Shown: positions 36,035 through 46,829, counted from the stretch's first letter. The stretch is DNA of 64,000 nucleotides from Maratus speciosus (GCA_963932465.1 OZ010798.1:20718918-20782917); one strand, 5' to 3'. Made by a program: numbers and translations. Notes: generated from the sequence alone by a model not told the origin.

Positions 36035-36814
36035 ATGAATATGCATGTTATTAATGATACACAATCGCCTATTGTCATCAATTCGGATAAGATGAGTGAA
36101 CAGGAGATAAAAGATGTGCCCGTTTCGATTAGTAAAAGTATTCCTGCTTCATCACAAATGTTTAAATTGCCTTATATTTGTGGAAAATGTAAAGCAGAAT
36201 TTTACGAGAAACATGAGTTTTTAAAACATATGAACATTCATTTAGAAAAAAAACTTTTTATGTGCGACGTATGTGGAATGTTGTTTTTTCGAAAGAGTTC
36301 TTTAATGGAACATATGATAATTCATCGCATGATATCTACCATGTACCAATGTGAAACATGTGGTAAATCTTTTTCAAGAAAGAGTGTGTTAATCAGACAC
36401 GCAAAGTTTCATTTAGAAAAAAAGCCTTTGAGTTGTGACAAGTGTAAGAAAACATTCGTTCAACAATGTGATTTACGAAAGCATTTGTTAATTCACATTA
36501 AAGACGGAAAATTTCATAAATGTGAACAATGCGAAGAAACGTTTTCGAGAAAGATGGACTTAAGGAATCATCTTAAAATTCACATCATTCCGAAGAAAAG
36601 TGAGTTTTCCAAACAATTCAAATGTGATGATTGTGACCAAGTTTTTTCTGATAAATCCGACTTAGTTGAACACAGAAAAATTCATCTTTCACCCACCCAA
36701 CTTAAATTGGAACAGCGTAATGGATTGATTAAGCAAATAGAAGAATTAACACTTCAATTAAGAACTTTGCAAAATGAAATATCTTCTTCAAATATCGAAT
36801 TTTCAATGATTTGA
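36035..36814 (+). CDS. Six-finger C2H2 zinc-finger protein, left arm (intact)
   Basis: This intronless ORF of 259 codons encodes a likely nuclear nucleic-acid-binding protein. Six C2H2 fingers follow an unstructured, Ser/Ile-rich N-terminus. Ligands are C49/C52/H65/H69, C77/C80/H93/H97, C106/C109/H122/H126, C134/C137/H150/H154, C163/C166/H179/H183 and C197/C200/H213/H217. Linkers are HLEKK-type rather than the classic TGEKP, so DNA binding may be atypical. Residues about 224-250 (LEQRNGLIKQIEELTLQLRT) form a short coiled coil that could dimerise. The ATG at 36035 is the first in frame, and AATAAA lies about 55 bp after the stop. The gene points toward the palindrome axis. The right-arm copy is frameshifted. 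The target and function are unknown, and the orthologue was not recognised. Confidence 0.85.
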   Translation: MNMHVINDTQSPIVINSDKMSEQEIKDVPVSISKSIPASSQMFKLPYICGKCKAEFYEKHEFLKHMNIHLEKKLFMCDVCGMLFFRKSSLMEHMIIHRMISTMYQCETCGKSFSRKSVLIRHAKFHLEKKPLSCDKCKKTFVQQCDLRKHLLIHIKDGKFHKCEQCEETFSRKMDLRNHLKIHIIPKKSEFSKQFKCDDCDQVFSDKSDLVEHRKIHLSPTQLKLEQRNGLIKQIEELTLQLRTLQNEISSSNIEFSMI

Positions 36815-38116
36815 AATAGACATATCTTTTCATTATACATATGCAATCATTTTTGTAACTAACGAAAAATAAAATTTTTCTGAATTGGAAAAACGTGTAT
36901 GTTTTCATTTTAACAAGATGTCTTAGTATTTTATTGCTCCCACTACAAATGATCTCGATTTTTTTTTCTAAGTGAATGAAACTCTAATAATATTTTGGAA
37001 ATACATTTTTTATTTTTAAGTTTTCTTCATTTAACTCACTCTATTAATTTGAAACCAATGCAAAATTAAAGTATATTTTAATAAAGTTAAAATAATAAAG
37101 TTCTAATAATAAAGTTTTAGTAATATTAATGAGTAGCATTACTAATAATTGTAAATGAATTTAATCATCTACTAATTAATCAACTATCAACATTTTTGAG
37201 GGGATATATTAAAGGAAGTATGTATCCACTCATTATTTTATTCAATTTCATATGATTATGACTACATCGTAATAAAAACTATTTTAAACAATCAACTTCT
37301 ATTACTTTTGTTTAGAGAAATTAGAAAATGAAGTTATTTAAATTATTGTTATCTTTATTACATATTTTTTAAAGTTTAATTAACAAATAATTAATTTAAT
37401 TAATTTGAGTATAATTATCATTTTGGTATAATTATCATTTGATTATATTTATCCACTCATTATTTTAGTTATCCACACACTATTTATTTTAATCAATTTC
37501 ATGAGAAAAAATATAATGAACTTGCGTTTCATTTTCCATGTGTTGCCATTCACAAGTTTAAAAAATAACTATCATAACGAAATATTCATGCTAGCATTAA
37601 TCATGCTTTTCGGTTTAATCATCAATTTGAAAAATTTACTTGATACCGATTTTTAACTGAAACCGTCACTGATTTGAATTCATATAAATATAATTATTCA
37701 CAATTTTAATCAATTTCATTTGAGTCTAATTAATTTAATTTGGGTATAATTATCCACTCATTATTTTAATCCATTTCATATATGTATAACTATAACTTCT
37801 ACTATATATTTTAATTAATTTCATATGAATAAAATTATTATTTGTACTGAACTTGTGATTCACTCATCGTGTGTTGCCATTCGCAAGTTTGAAAAATATC
37901 TAACATGATGAAATATTCATACTAGCAATAATCATGCTTTTCGACTCAGTCGGCGATTTGAAAATTTAGTCGCTCACGGTTTTTTAATTAATACGATTGT
38001 TTCTAACTGAAACCGTCACTGATTTGAACTTATGTTAATAATCGTTTCGAAATCATCTCAATCAGTTTATTGTTGACTTTTGATCAGACTATACCTCTTA
38101 GTGTTTGCTATTTAAA
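36815..38116. other. AT-rich intergenic DNA of the left arm, with internal duplication
   Basis: A diverged direct repeat lies at about 37555-37690 and 37865-38045, sharing GTGTTGCCATTC, AAATATTCAT, AATCATGCTTTTCG and AACTGAAACCGTCACTGATT. The second copy leads into the start of the unknown gene. It is conserved in the right arm. No other gene was seen. Confidence 0.5.
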
Positions 38117-38692
38117 ATGGCTTGTGAATTAAATATGCTGAAAAGATCTCCCCTAGAAATGAATTGCGTAGCAAAGTATCAACGTTTAGAATCATCTTTG
38201 GATACTGATATGAAGGAATTAAATCTCCCAAGTTTAGAATTTTGTAATTCAAACGAGAACTGTTCAACATTACCCTCAAACAAGGATTTACATGCTGCAG
38301 AACCCAAGTTCGATATGGATTCGACGCCCCCAATATTCACTCATAATGATGACGACGCAAATTCTACTATGAGTTTTTTGGACACTATTTTTAATGACGT
38401 AAATTTTAAAAACTTGGAATCCTTCATTTTCCCAAGTACCTCAATTTCATCATCACAAGAATCAACAAATGCTGTTTTGAATACAATACAAGATCCCCTT
38501 ATGAAAGACATTCCCAAAAGCAAACCACGCAATTTTAGCGTGATTGAAATCAAGTTGAGTGATTGTGTTTATTTAATTTTAAAACATCGCATCAAACGAT
38601 TTTATGTGTATATCAGGGAGTTTAAACGCAATGTGATTAGAAATGAAGAAATGATGACGAAAAATAGACTTTTGATGGACATTAATACGTAG
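38117..38692 (+). CDS. Unknown intronless gene, part 1 (191 aa to TAG), left arm
   Basis: No family was recognised. ATG at 38117 is preferred over an upstream TTG because AAAATGG is a good eukaryotic start context. The N-terminal half is polar and low in structure. Residues about 75-115 mix acidic and hydrophobic residues (HNDDD...MSFLDTIFNDVNF), which resembles an acidic activation region, though this is weak. The C-terminal part (IKLSDCVYLILKHRIKRFYV) is basic and probably folded, and ends MDINT-TAG. The frame stays open for 189 more codons after the TAG, so the full product may be about 380 residues by readthrough, or a split protein, or a decayed gene. The right-arm copy has three amino-acid changes and no silent change. 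There is no signal peptide or membrane span. Confidence 0.65.
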   Translation: MACELNMLKRSPLEMNCVAKYQRLESSLDTDMKELNLPSLEFCNSNENCSTLPSNKDLHAAEPKFDMDSTPPIFTHNDDDANSTMSFLDTIFNDVNFKNLESFIFPSTSISSSQESTNAVLNTIQDPLMKDIPKSKPRNFSVIEIKLSDCVYLILKHRIKRFYVYIREFKRNVIRNEEMMTKNRLLMDINT

Positions 38693-39262
38693 TATGAATT
38701 TCAATCGAAACTTTTTGCTTTTAATTTGAAATATAAATCCTCATCATTTATTGCTAATAATACTCTGTTGGTAATGAATCACAATAATAGCACTATGCGA
38801 ATTAAAAACTTGATGAATTTTTCACATTTTGACTTAAACGATTGCCAATTATTAAATTTGAAGGATAAAGTTCATCATTTTAAGAAGAAGCTTTTGCAAC
38901 ACATGTATACAAATTATCTACCACGTTTAATTAAGAAAAAATGTACACTAGGTGACGTAACCATCGAAAATGAATCTGCTTTATTTTCAAAGCTCATCAA
39001 GTGTATTGAGAGTAATGTAGTGACTATTTTAAACCAAATTTATGAGTGCGTAGGATGTATTTTTGAACACGAAAGCATGAGTCTTCATACATGTTTCACA
39101 TTTAATAATCGCGAAAAGTTTAATCAACTAGGGGACACGGTATTAATGTTAGTGAATTTCGATTATGTTGTTTCTATGTTTTTAAACGGAACTGGATGTG
39201 TTAGTAAAAACTTTTTATGTAACATCAATGTAGAAACTATACAATATGTATTGTTTAAATAA
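38693..39262 (+). CDS. Unknown intronless gene, part 2 (in frame after TAG), left arm
   Basis: The reading frame continues in register directly after the TAG at 38690-38692. The first internal ATG is at 38774, giving a 162-residue product if initiated independently. The sequence is well folded in appearance, with a His/Lys-rich amphipathic segment (HHFKKKLLQHMYTNYLPRLI). It also has a Cys/His cluster, YECVGCIFEHESMSLHTC, spaced CxxC-x4-H-x5-H-x-C, which could bind zinc. The stop overlaps an AATAAA signal (39261-39266), supporting a genuine transcript end. No known family was recognised. Nine of ten differences from the right-arm copy change the amino acid. It is listed separately because the TAG prevents a single uninterrupted CDS. 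Confidence 0.55.
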   Translation, partial: YEFQSKLFAFNLKYKSSSFIANNTLLVMNHNNSTMRIKNLMNFSHFDLNDCQLLNLKDKVHHFKKKLLQHMYTNYLPRLIKKKCTLGDVTIENESALFSKLIKCIESNVVTILNQIYECVGCIFEHESMSLHTCFTFNNREKFNQLGDTVLMLVNFDYVVSMFLNGTGCVSKNFLCNINVETIQYVLFK

Positions 39263-41030
39263 TAAATTTTGTTGTTTTTGTTTGTTAAATGTATATGTTT
39301 ATTCATTTAGTCTATCTTTTAATTATGACAATCTATATTGGAAAAAAAGAAATTAACAATTACCTAATGAAAATGTATATATACAAGTTTTTATTTTTTG
39401 AATTTAAAATGAATTTCAAGTTATTAATATTTTTAATAATGAAAATAAAAGTTTTCTACTTTTGCAATTTAATAAAATTATATTTACAAGTTTAAAAAAA
39501 TATTTTTTGAAATATATTTCAAATCTAGTGGAAATATATTTTTCAAGTTTTACAATTTTAGAATAAAGTTTTCACTTCAAGTTAAAAATATATTTTGAAA
39601 TAAATTTTTTCAATTCAAGTTAAATTTTAAATTTTACAATTTCAGAAATAAAAAAGTTTTCAATTAATCAAAAAAATTTTTTTTAAATTAAACTATTCGT
39701 TGTAAAATTTTTTTATCCATGCTTTTATGTTTGCATACTACATATAGATAAGTAGTATGTTTTATGTAAGAACAATTATTTAATAGTTCAAAATTATTTA
39801 CAAGTTAGAAAAATATACTATGTAAGAACAAATATTTTATTAGTTCAATTATATATTTACAAGTTAGAAAAGAAAAATTACTAGTTTTCAATTTAAAATA
39901 AGTTTTCTAAATATTACAAAAATATTTTATCAGTTTAAAAAAAATATATAAATTTTTTTTATTTTTTTACGTTTTACAATTTAAGAAATAAAGTTATAAA
40001 AGTTTTTAAAAATTTTCATTAGTTAAAATTTTTTGTTTGTTCAATTCATTGTATAAATTTTTTAGGTTTTCTAAAAATTACAAAAATATTTTATCAGTTT
40101 TAAAAAATTATAAAAAAAAAGTTTAAAGTTTTACAATTTAAGAAATAAAATTATAAAAGTTTTTAAAAATTTTCATTAGTTAAAATTTTTCGTTCATTGT
40201 ATAAATTTTTTAAACATGCTTACATACTACACATAAATATGTAGTATGTTCACAATGTAATATATTGTATACTATGTAACATAGTATATACTATGTTTCA
40301 TATAAGAACAAAGATTTTTCTAGCTCAAAATTATTTACATGTGTAGAAAAATGTTTTATTAGTTTTTGAATTTAAAAAAAGTTTTCTAAAAAATATTTTA
40401 TAAGTTTACAAAAGAAAAAAAAATTTCAATTAAGTTTTCTAAAAAATATTTTATAAGTTTTACAAAAGAAAAAAAAATTTAATTAAGTTTTCTAAAAAAT
40501 ATTTTATAAGTTTTACAAAAAAATAAATCAATTCAGTTTTCTAAAAAATAATTTAAAAGTTTTGCAAAAAAAAAAAAAAAAAAAAATCAATTAAGTTTTC
40601 TAAAATATATATATACACATATATATATATTAGTTTTACAATTCAAAAAAGAATATATATATATGTGTGTGTGTTATTAGTTTTCAGTTGTATACAAGTT
40701 GGAAAATATGAGTTATTGATGTTAACATAGTATGTATTTATATATCTCATAATATAGATCACATAGTATATATCACATAATGTGTATGTATAACAAAGTA
40801 GATAGTTATATATCACATAATGTGTGTATATATGACTAATTGTATACTATGGTCGACTTAAGAATAATCATTTTTTTAGTCTAAAATTATTTTTTTAATG
40901 AAACTTTTCTTTATCCTTATCTACCTTATTTCTTCAAACTCTAATTTTTACATCTACATTTTTAATACAAATTCATTTATATTCAAATATTAGAGTAATA
41001 TCTACTTACAAATAGCATTGATTTAAAACG
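39263..41030. repeat. AT-rich tandem repeats of the left arm
   Basis: Iterated words such as GTTTTCTAAAAAATATTTTATAAG plus TTTTACAAAAGAAAAAAA (about 40380-40600) and TACTACATAT.TA.GTAGTATG (about 39737 and 40225). (TA)n/(TG)n tracts lie near 40605-40675. TATATATCACATAATGTGTA repeats lie near 40765-40835. No gene was recognised. A 68-codon frame at 39289 is not preserved as coding in the right arm. Confidence 0.6.
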
Positions 41031-41031
41031 A

Positions 41032-41180
41032 AGCTTGGCATGTCTCGCTCCTACAGATGAAATGCTCGCTGCAAATAACTGGCCGGATGTTTATATCATC
41101 ACGTGACTTCGTCTAACATCCGTTAAACCGATAGCAAGTTTCCCATTTCCAACTCAGTCTTCAATTGTGTTGGTTCGTTA
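41032..41180. promoter_or_regulatory. GC-richer conserved block near the palindrome axis, left copy
   Basis: It contrasts with the extremely AT-rich repeats on the outer side. It contains TGGCATGTCTCGCTCCTACAG, GGCCGGATGTTTATATCATC, a palindromic TCACGTGA (41099-41106) and CTAACATCCGTTAAACCG. It is mirrored at 41641-41789 with very few changes. It could be a promoter or replication-related element; function is inferred only from composition and conservation. Confidence 0.35.
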
Positions 41181-41367
41181 AGTTTTAATCTCTATATTCC
41201 TTCATATTAAAAAAGAACTACATATTTTCTTTACACGTTTGGTATTGGAAAGATCTAATATAATTTTAAAACCTATCTTTTTATATCTGCAAACTTTCAT
41301 TACCGAATAAAATCATCATCTTTTAGTATGTTTAGTTGAAAGATCTTTTATTTTTAATTAGATGATG

Positions 41368-41453
41368 TAATCGAAATTCTTATTAAGAAGTTTTACTTAA
41401 CTGTCTATTATTTTATAGACATAATTTTCTTATGAAAGCGAAAAAGAATATTT
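41368..41453. other. 86-bp spacer at the palindrome axis
   Basis: This is the only non-mirrored sequence between the arms. The arms close on GATGATG / CATCATC. The spacer is AT-rich with TCTATTATTTTATAGA, itself a small hairpin. Confidence 0.85.
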
Positions 41454-41640
41454 CATCATCTAATTAAAAGTAAAAGATCTTTCAACTAAACATACTAAAA
41501 GATGATGATTTTATTCGGTAATGAAAGTTTGCAGATATAAAAAGATAGGTTTTAAAATTATATTAGATCTTTCCAATATCAAACGTGTAAAGAAAATATG
41601 TAGTTCTTTTTTAATATGAAGGAATATAGAGATTAAAACT

Positions 41641-41789
41641 TAACGAACCAACACAATTGAAGACTGAGTTGGAAATGGGAAACTTGCTATCGGTTTAACA
41701 GATGTTAGAGGAAGTCACGTGATGATATAAACATCCGGCCAGTTATTTGCAGCAAGCATTTCATCTGTAGGAGCGAGACATGCCAAGCT
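41641..41789. promoter_or_regulatory. GC-richer conserved block near the palindrome axis, right copy
   Basis: Mirror of 41032-41180, with TCACGTGA at 41715-41722. The two blocks are about 460 bp apart and face each other across the axis, an arrangement compatible with a bidirectional control region. Confidence 0.35.
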
Positions 41790-42360
41790 TCGTTTTAAAT
41801 CAATGCTATTTGTAAGTAGATATTACTCTAATATTTGAATATAAATGAATTTGTATTAAAAATGTAGATGTAAAAATTAGAGTTTGAAGAAATAAGGTAG
41901 ATAAAGATAAAGAAAAGTTTCATTAAAAAAATAATTTTAGACTAAAAAAAATGATTATTCTTAAGTCGACCATAGTATACAATTAGTCATATATACACAC
42001 ATTATGTGATATATAACTATCTACTTTGTTATACATACACATTATGTGATATATACTATGTGATCTATATTATGAGATATATAAATACATAATATGTTAA
42101 CATCAAAAACTCATATTTTCCAACTTGTATACAACTGAAAACTAATAACACACACACATATATATATATATTCTTTTTTCAATTGTAAAACTAATATATA
42201 TATATGTGTATATATATATTTTAGAAAACTTAATTGATTTTTTTTTTTTTTTTAGAAAACTGAATTGATTTATTTTTTTGTAAAACTTATAAAATATTTT
42301 TTAGAAAACTTAATTGAAATTTTTTTCTTTTGTAAAACTTATAAAATATTTTTTAGAAAA

Positions 42361-42399
<39 letters not shown>

Positions 42400-43600
42400 T
42401 AAAACTTATAAAATATTTTTTAGAAAACTTAATTGAAAATTTTTTTCTTTTGTAAAACTTATAAAATATTTTTTAGAAAACTTTTTTTAAATTCAAAAAC
42501 TAATAAAACATTTTTCTACACATGTAAATAATTTTGAGCTAGAAAAATCTTTGTTCTTATATGAAACATAGTATATACTATGTTACATAGTATACAATAT
42601 ATTACATTGTGAACATACTACATATTTATGTGTAGTATGTAAGCATGTTTAAAAAATTTATACAATGAACGAAAAATTTTAACTAATGAAAATTTTTAAA
42701 AACTTTTATAATTTTATTTCTTAAATTGTAAAACTTTAAACTTTTTTTTTTTTATAATTTTTTAAAACTGATAAAATATTTTTGTAATTTTTAGAAAACC
42801 TAAAAAATTTATACAATGAATTGAACAAACATAAAATTTTAACTAATGAAAAATTTTAAAAACTTTTATAACTTTATTTCTTAAATTGTAAAACGTAAAA
42901 AATAAAAAAAATTTTATATAATTTTTTTAAACTGATAAAATATTTTTGTAATATTTAGAAAACTTATTTTAAATTGAAAACTAGTAATTTTTCTTTTCTA
43001 ACTTGTAAATATATAATTGAACTAATAAAATATTTGTTCTTACATAGTATATTTTTCTAACTTGTAAATAATTTTGAACTATTAAATAATTGTTCTTACA
43101 TAAAACATACTACTTATCTATATGTAGTATGCAAACATAAAAGCATGGATAACAAAATTTTACAACGAATAGTTTAATTAAAAAAAAAAAATTGATTAAT
43201 TGAAAACTTTTTTATTTCTGAAATTGTAAAATTTAAAATTTAACTTGAATTGAAAAAATTTATTTCAAAATATATTTTTAACTTGAAGTGAAAACTTTAT
43301 TCTAAAATTGTAAAACTTGAAAAATATATTTCCACTAGATTTGAAATTTATTTCAAAAAATATTTTTTTTAACTTGTAAATATAATTTTATTAAATTGCA
43401 AAAGTAGAAAACTTTTATTTTCATTATTAAAAATATTAATAACTTCGAATTCATTTTAAATTAAAAAAATAAAAACTTGTATATATACATTTTGATTAGG
43501 TAATTGTTAATTTCTTTTTTTCCAATATAGATTGTCATAATTAAAAGATAGACTAAATGAATAAACATATACATTTAACACACAAAAACAACAAAATTTA
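41790..43600. repeat. AT-rich tandem repeats of the right arm
   Basis: Inverted counterpart of 39263-41030, with the same GTAAAACTTATAAAATATTTTTTAG words. The poly-T at 42363-42398 and altered copy number of the unit mark it as faster-changing than the genes. Confidence 0.6.
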
Positions 43601-44170
43601 TTATTTAAACAATACATATTGTATAATTTCTACATTGATGTTACATAAAAAGTTTTTACTAAAACATCCAGTTCCGTTTAAAAACATAGAAAGAAGATAA
43701 TCGAAATTCACTAACATTAATACCGTGCCCCCTAGTTGATTAAACTTTTCGCGATTATTAAATGTGAAACATGTATGAAGACTCATGCTTTCGTGTTCAA
43801 AAATACATCCTACGCACTCATAAATTTGGTTTAAAATAGTCACTACATTACTCTCAATACACTTGATGAGCTTTGAAAATAAAGCAGATTCATTTTCGAT
43901 GGTTACGTCACCTAGTGTACATTTTTGCTTAATTAAACGTGGTAGATAATTTGTATACATGTGTTGCAAAAGCTTCTTGTTAAAATTATGAATCTTATCC
44001 TTCAAATTTAATAATTGGCAATCGTTTAAGTCAAAATGTGAAAAATTCATCAAGTTTTTAATTCGCATAGTGCTATTATTGTGATTCATTACCAACAGAG
44101 TATTATTAGCAATAAATGATGAGGATTTATATTTCAAATTAAAAGCAAAAAGTTTCGATTGAAATTCATA
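43601..44170 (-). CDS. Unknown intronless gene, part 2, right arm
   Basis: Mirror of 38693-39262, still fully open. Compared with the left copy it has nine replacement changes: V to I, H to N, K to N, K to Q, D to G, two adjacent V to L, V to F and T to I. There is one silent change, in a Lys codon. The Cys/His cluster is unchanged. The first internal ATG is at 44089. Stop and AATAAA overlap as on the left. Function is unknown. Retention of an open frame with nearly all changes being replacements argues that the two copies are young or recently homogenised rather than under long purifying selection. Confidence 0.55.
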   Translation of the reverse strand, partial: YEFQSKLFAFNLKYKSSSFIANNTLLVMNHNNSTMRIKNLMNFSHFDLNDCQLLNLKDKIHNFNKKLLQHMYTNYLPRLIKQKCTLGDVTIENESALFSKLIKCIESNVVTILNQIYECVGCIFEHESMSLHTCFTFNNREKFNQLGGTVLMLVNFDYLLSMFLNGTGCFSKNFLCNINVEIIQYVLFK

Positions 44171-44746
44171 CTACGTATTAATGTCCATCAAAAGTCTATT
44201 TTTCGTCATCATTTCTTCATTTCTAATCACATTGCGTTTAAACTCCCTGATATACACATAAAATCGTTTGATGCGATGTTTTAAAATTAAATAAACACAA
44301 TCACTCAACTTGATTTCAATCACGCTAAAATTGAGTGGTTTGCTTTTGGGAATGTCTTTCATAAGGGGATCTTGTATTGTATTCAAAACAGCATTTGTTG
44401 ATTCTTGTGATGATGAAATTGAGGTACTTGGGAAAATGAAGGATTCCAAGTTTTTAAAATCTACGTCATTAAAAATAGTGTCCAAAAAACTCATAGTAGA
44501 AGTTGCGTCGTCATCATTATGAGTGAATATTGGGGGCGTCGAATCCATATCGAACTTGGGTTCTGCAGCATGTAAATCCTTGTTTGAGGGTAATGTTGAA
44601 CAGTTCTCGTTTGAATTACAAAATTCTAAACTTGGGAGATTTAATTCCTTCATATCAGTATCCAAAGATGATTCTAAACGTTGATACTTTGCTACGCAAT
44701 TCATTTCTAGGGGAGATCTTTTCAGCATATTTAATTCACAAGCCAT
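44171..44746 (-). CDS. Unknown intronless gene, part 1 (to TAG), right arm
   Basis: Mirror of 38117-38692, 191 aa, starting at the same AAAATGG context. It differs from the left copy by three replacements (N to T, N to D, R to L) and no silent change. It ends with the same TAG at 44171-44173, so the stop predates the duplication or was copied by gene conversion. The TAG is followed in frame by part 2. No recognised family. Confidence 0.65.
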   Translation of the reverse strand: MACELNMLKRSPLEMNCVAKYQRLESSLDTDMKELNLPSLEFCNSNENCSTLPSNKDLHAAEPKFDMDSTPPIFTHNDDDATSTMSFLDTIFNDVDFKNLESFIFPSTSISSSQESTNAVLNTIQDPLMKDIPKSKPLNFSVIEIKLSDCVYLILKHRIKRFYVYIREFKRNVIRNEEMMTKNRLLMDINT

Positions 44747-46048
44747 TTTAAATAGCAAACACTATGTGGTATAGTCTGATCAAAAGTCAACAATAAACTG
44801 ATTGAGATGATTTCGAAACGATTATTAACATAAGTTCATATCAGTGTCGGTTTCAGTTAGAAACAATCGTATTAATTAAAAAACCGAGAGCGACTAAATT
44901 TTCAAATCGCCGACTGAGTCGAAAAGCATGATTATTGCTAGTATGAATATTTCATCATGTTAGATATTTTTCAAACTTGAGAATGGCAACACACGATGAG
45001 TGAATCACAAGTTCAGTACAAATAATAATTTTATTTATATGAAATTAATTAAAATATATAGTGGAAGTTATAATTATACATATATGAAATGGATTAAAAT
45101 AATGAGTGGATAATTATACTCAAATTAAATTAATTAGACTCAAATTAAATTGATTAAAATTGTGAATAATTATATTTATATGAATTCAAAGCAGTGACGG
45201 TTTCAGTTAAAAATCGGTATCAAGTAAATTTTTCAAATTGATGATTAAACCGAAAAGCATGATTAATGCTAGCATGAATATTTCGTTATGATAGTTATTT
45301 TTTAAACTTGTGAATGGCAACACATGGAAAATGAAACGCAAGTTCATTATATTTTTTCTCATGAAATTGATTAAAATAAATAGTGTGTGGATAATTAAAA
45401 TAATGAGTGGATAAATATAATCAAATGATAATTATACCAAAATGATAATTATACTCAAATTAATTAAATTAATTATTTGTTAATTAAACTTTAAAAAATA
45501 TGTAATAAAGATAACAATAATTTAAATAACTTCATTTTCTAATTTCTCTAAACAAAAGTAATAGAAGTTGATTGTTTAAAATAGTTTTTATTACGATGTA
45601 GTCATACTCATATGAAACTGAATAAAATAATGAGTGGATACATACTTCCTTTAATATATCCCCTCAAAAATGTTGATAGTTGATTAATTAGTAGATGATT
45701 AAATTCCTTTACAATTATTAGTAATGCTACTCATTAATATTACTAAAACTTTATTATTAGAAGTTTATTATTATAACTTTATTAAAATATACTTTAATTT
45801 TGCATTGGTTTCAAATTAATAGAGTGAGTTAAATGAAGAAAACTTAAAAATAAAAAGTGTATTTCCAAAATATTATTAGAGTTTCATTCACTTAGAAAAA
45901 AAAATCGAGATCATTTGTCGTGGGAGCAATAAAATACTAAGACATCTTGTTAAAATGAAAACATACACGTTTTTCCAAGTCAGAAAAATTTTATTTTTCG
46001 TTAGTTACAAAAATGATTGCATATGTATAATGAAAACATATGTCTATT
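44747..46048. other. AT-rich intergenic DNA of the right arm
   Basis: Mirror of 36815-38116, with the same internal duplication. No gene was seen. Confidence 0.5.
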
Positions 46049-46829
46049 TCAAATCATTGAAAATTCGATATTTGAAGAAGATATTTCATTTTGTAAAGTT
46101 CTTAATTGAAGTGTTAATTCTTCTAATTGCTTAATCAATCCATTACGCTGTTCCAATTTAAGTTGGGTGGGTGAAAGATGAATTTTTCTGTGTTCAACTA
46201 AGTCGGATTTATCAGAAAAAACTTGGTCACAATCATCACATTTGAATTGCTTGGAAAACTCACTTTTCTTCGGAATGATGTGAATTTTAAGATGATTCCT
46301 TAAGTCCATCTTTCTCGAAAACGTTTCTTCGCATTGTTCACATTTATGAAATTTTCCGTCTTTAATGTGAATTAACAAATTCTTTCGTAAATCACATTGT
46401 TGAATGAATGTTTTCTTACACTTGTCACAACTCAAAGGCTTTTTTTCTAAATGAAACTTTGCGTGTCTGATTAACACACTCTTTCTTGAAAAAGATTTAC
46501 CACATGTTTCACATTGGTACATGGTAGATGTCATGCGATGAATTATCATATGTTCCATTAAAGAACTCTTTCGAAAAAACAACATTCCACATACGTCGCA
46601 CATAAAAAGTTTTTTTTTCTAAATGAATGTTCATATGTTTTAAAAACTCATGTTTCTCGTAAAATTCTGCTTTACATTTTCCACAAATATAAGGCAATTT
46701 AAACATTTGTGATGAAGCAGGAATACTTTTACTAATCGAAACGGGCACATCTTTTATCTCCTGTTCACTCATCTTATCCGAATTGATGACAATAGGCGAT
46801 TGTGTATCATTAATAACATGCATATTCAT
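46049..46829 (-). pseudogene. C2H2 zinc-finger gene, right arm (frameshifted)
   Basis: Mirror of the intact gene at 36035-36814. A run of nine A where the left copy has eight (in the Lys-coding run after finger 1, at about 46610-46618) shifts the frame. Translation from the native ATG loses fingers 2-6. The downstream frame is otherwise intact from finger 2 to the C-terminus. Independently, His150 in finger 4 is Asn, removing a zinc ligand. Other replacements are I to T, V to I and I to L; I found no silent difference. A homopolymer length call is a common sequencing error, so the frameshift needs read support, but the His to Asn change is a separate defect. Confidence 0.75.

Larger units (their letters stand above)
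35185..41367 (+). repeat. Giant palindrome, left arm (6.18 kb)
   Basis: The whole interval is an inverted copy of 41454-47683. The coding parts differ at about 1% of bases; AT-rich parts also differ by indels, shifting mirror sums from 82821 at the axis to 82868 at the outer end. Outside to inside: tRNA-Asn-like gene (minus), C2H2 gene (plus), unknown gene (plus), AT-rich repeats, GC-richer block. Neither arm has LTR or DNA-transposon termini that I could recognise. Confidence 0.95.

Noticed and set aside
39289..39495. 68-codon ORF downstream of the unknown gene
   Set aside because: Entirely AT-rich Ile/Lys/Leu/Phe content, and the mirrored sequence has an indel that breaks it.
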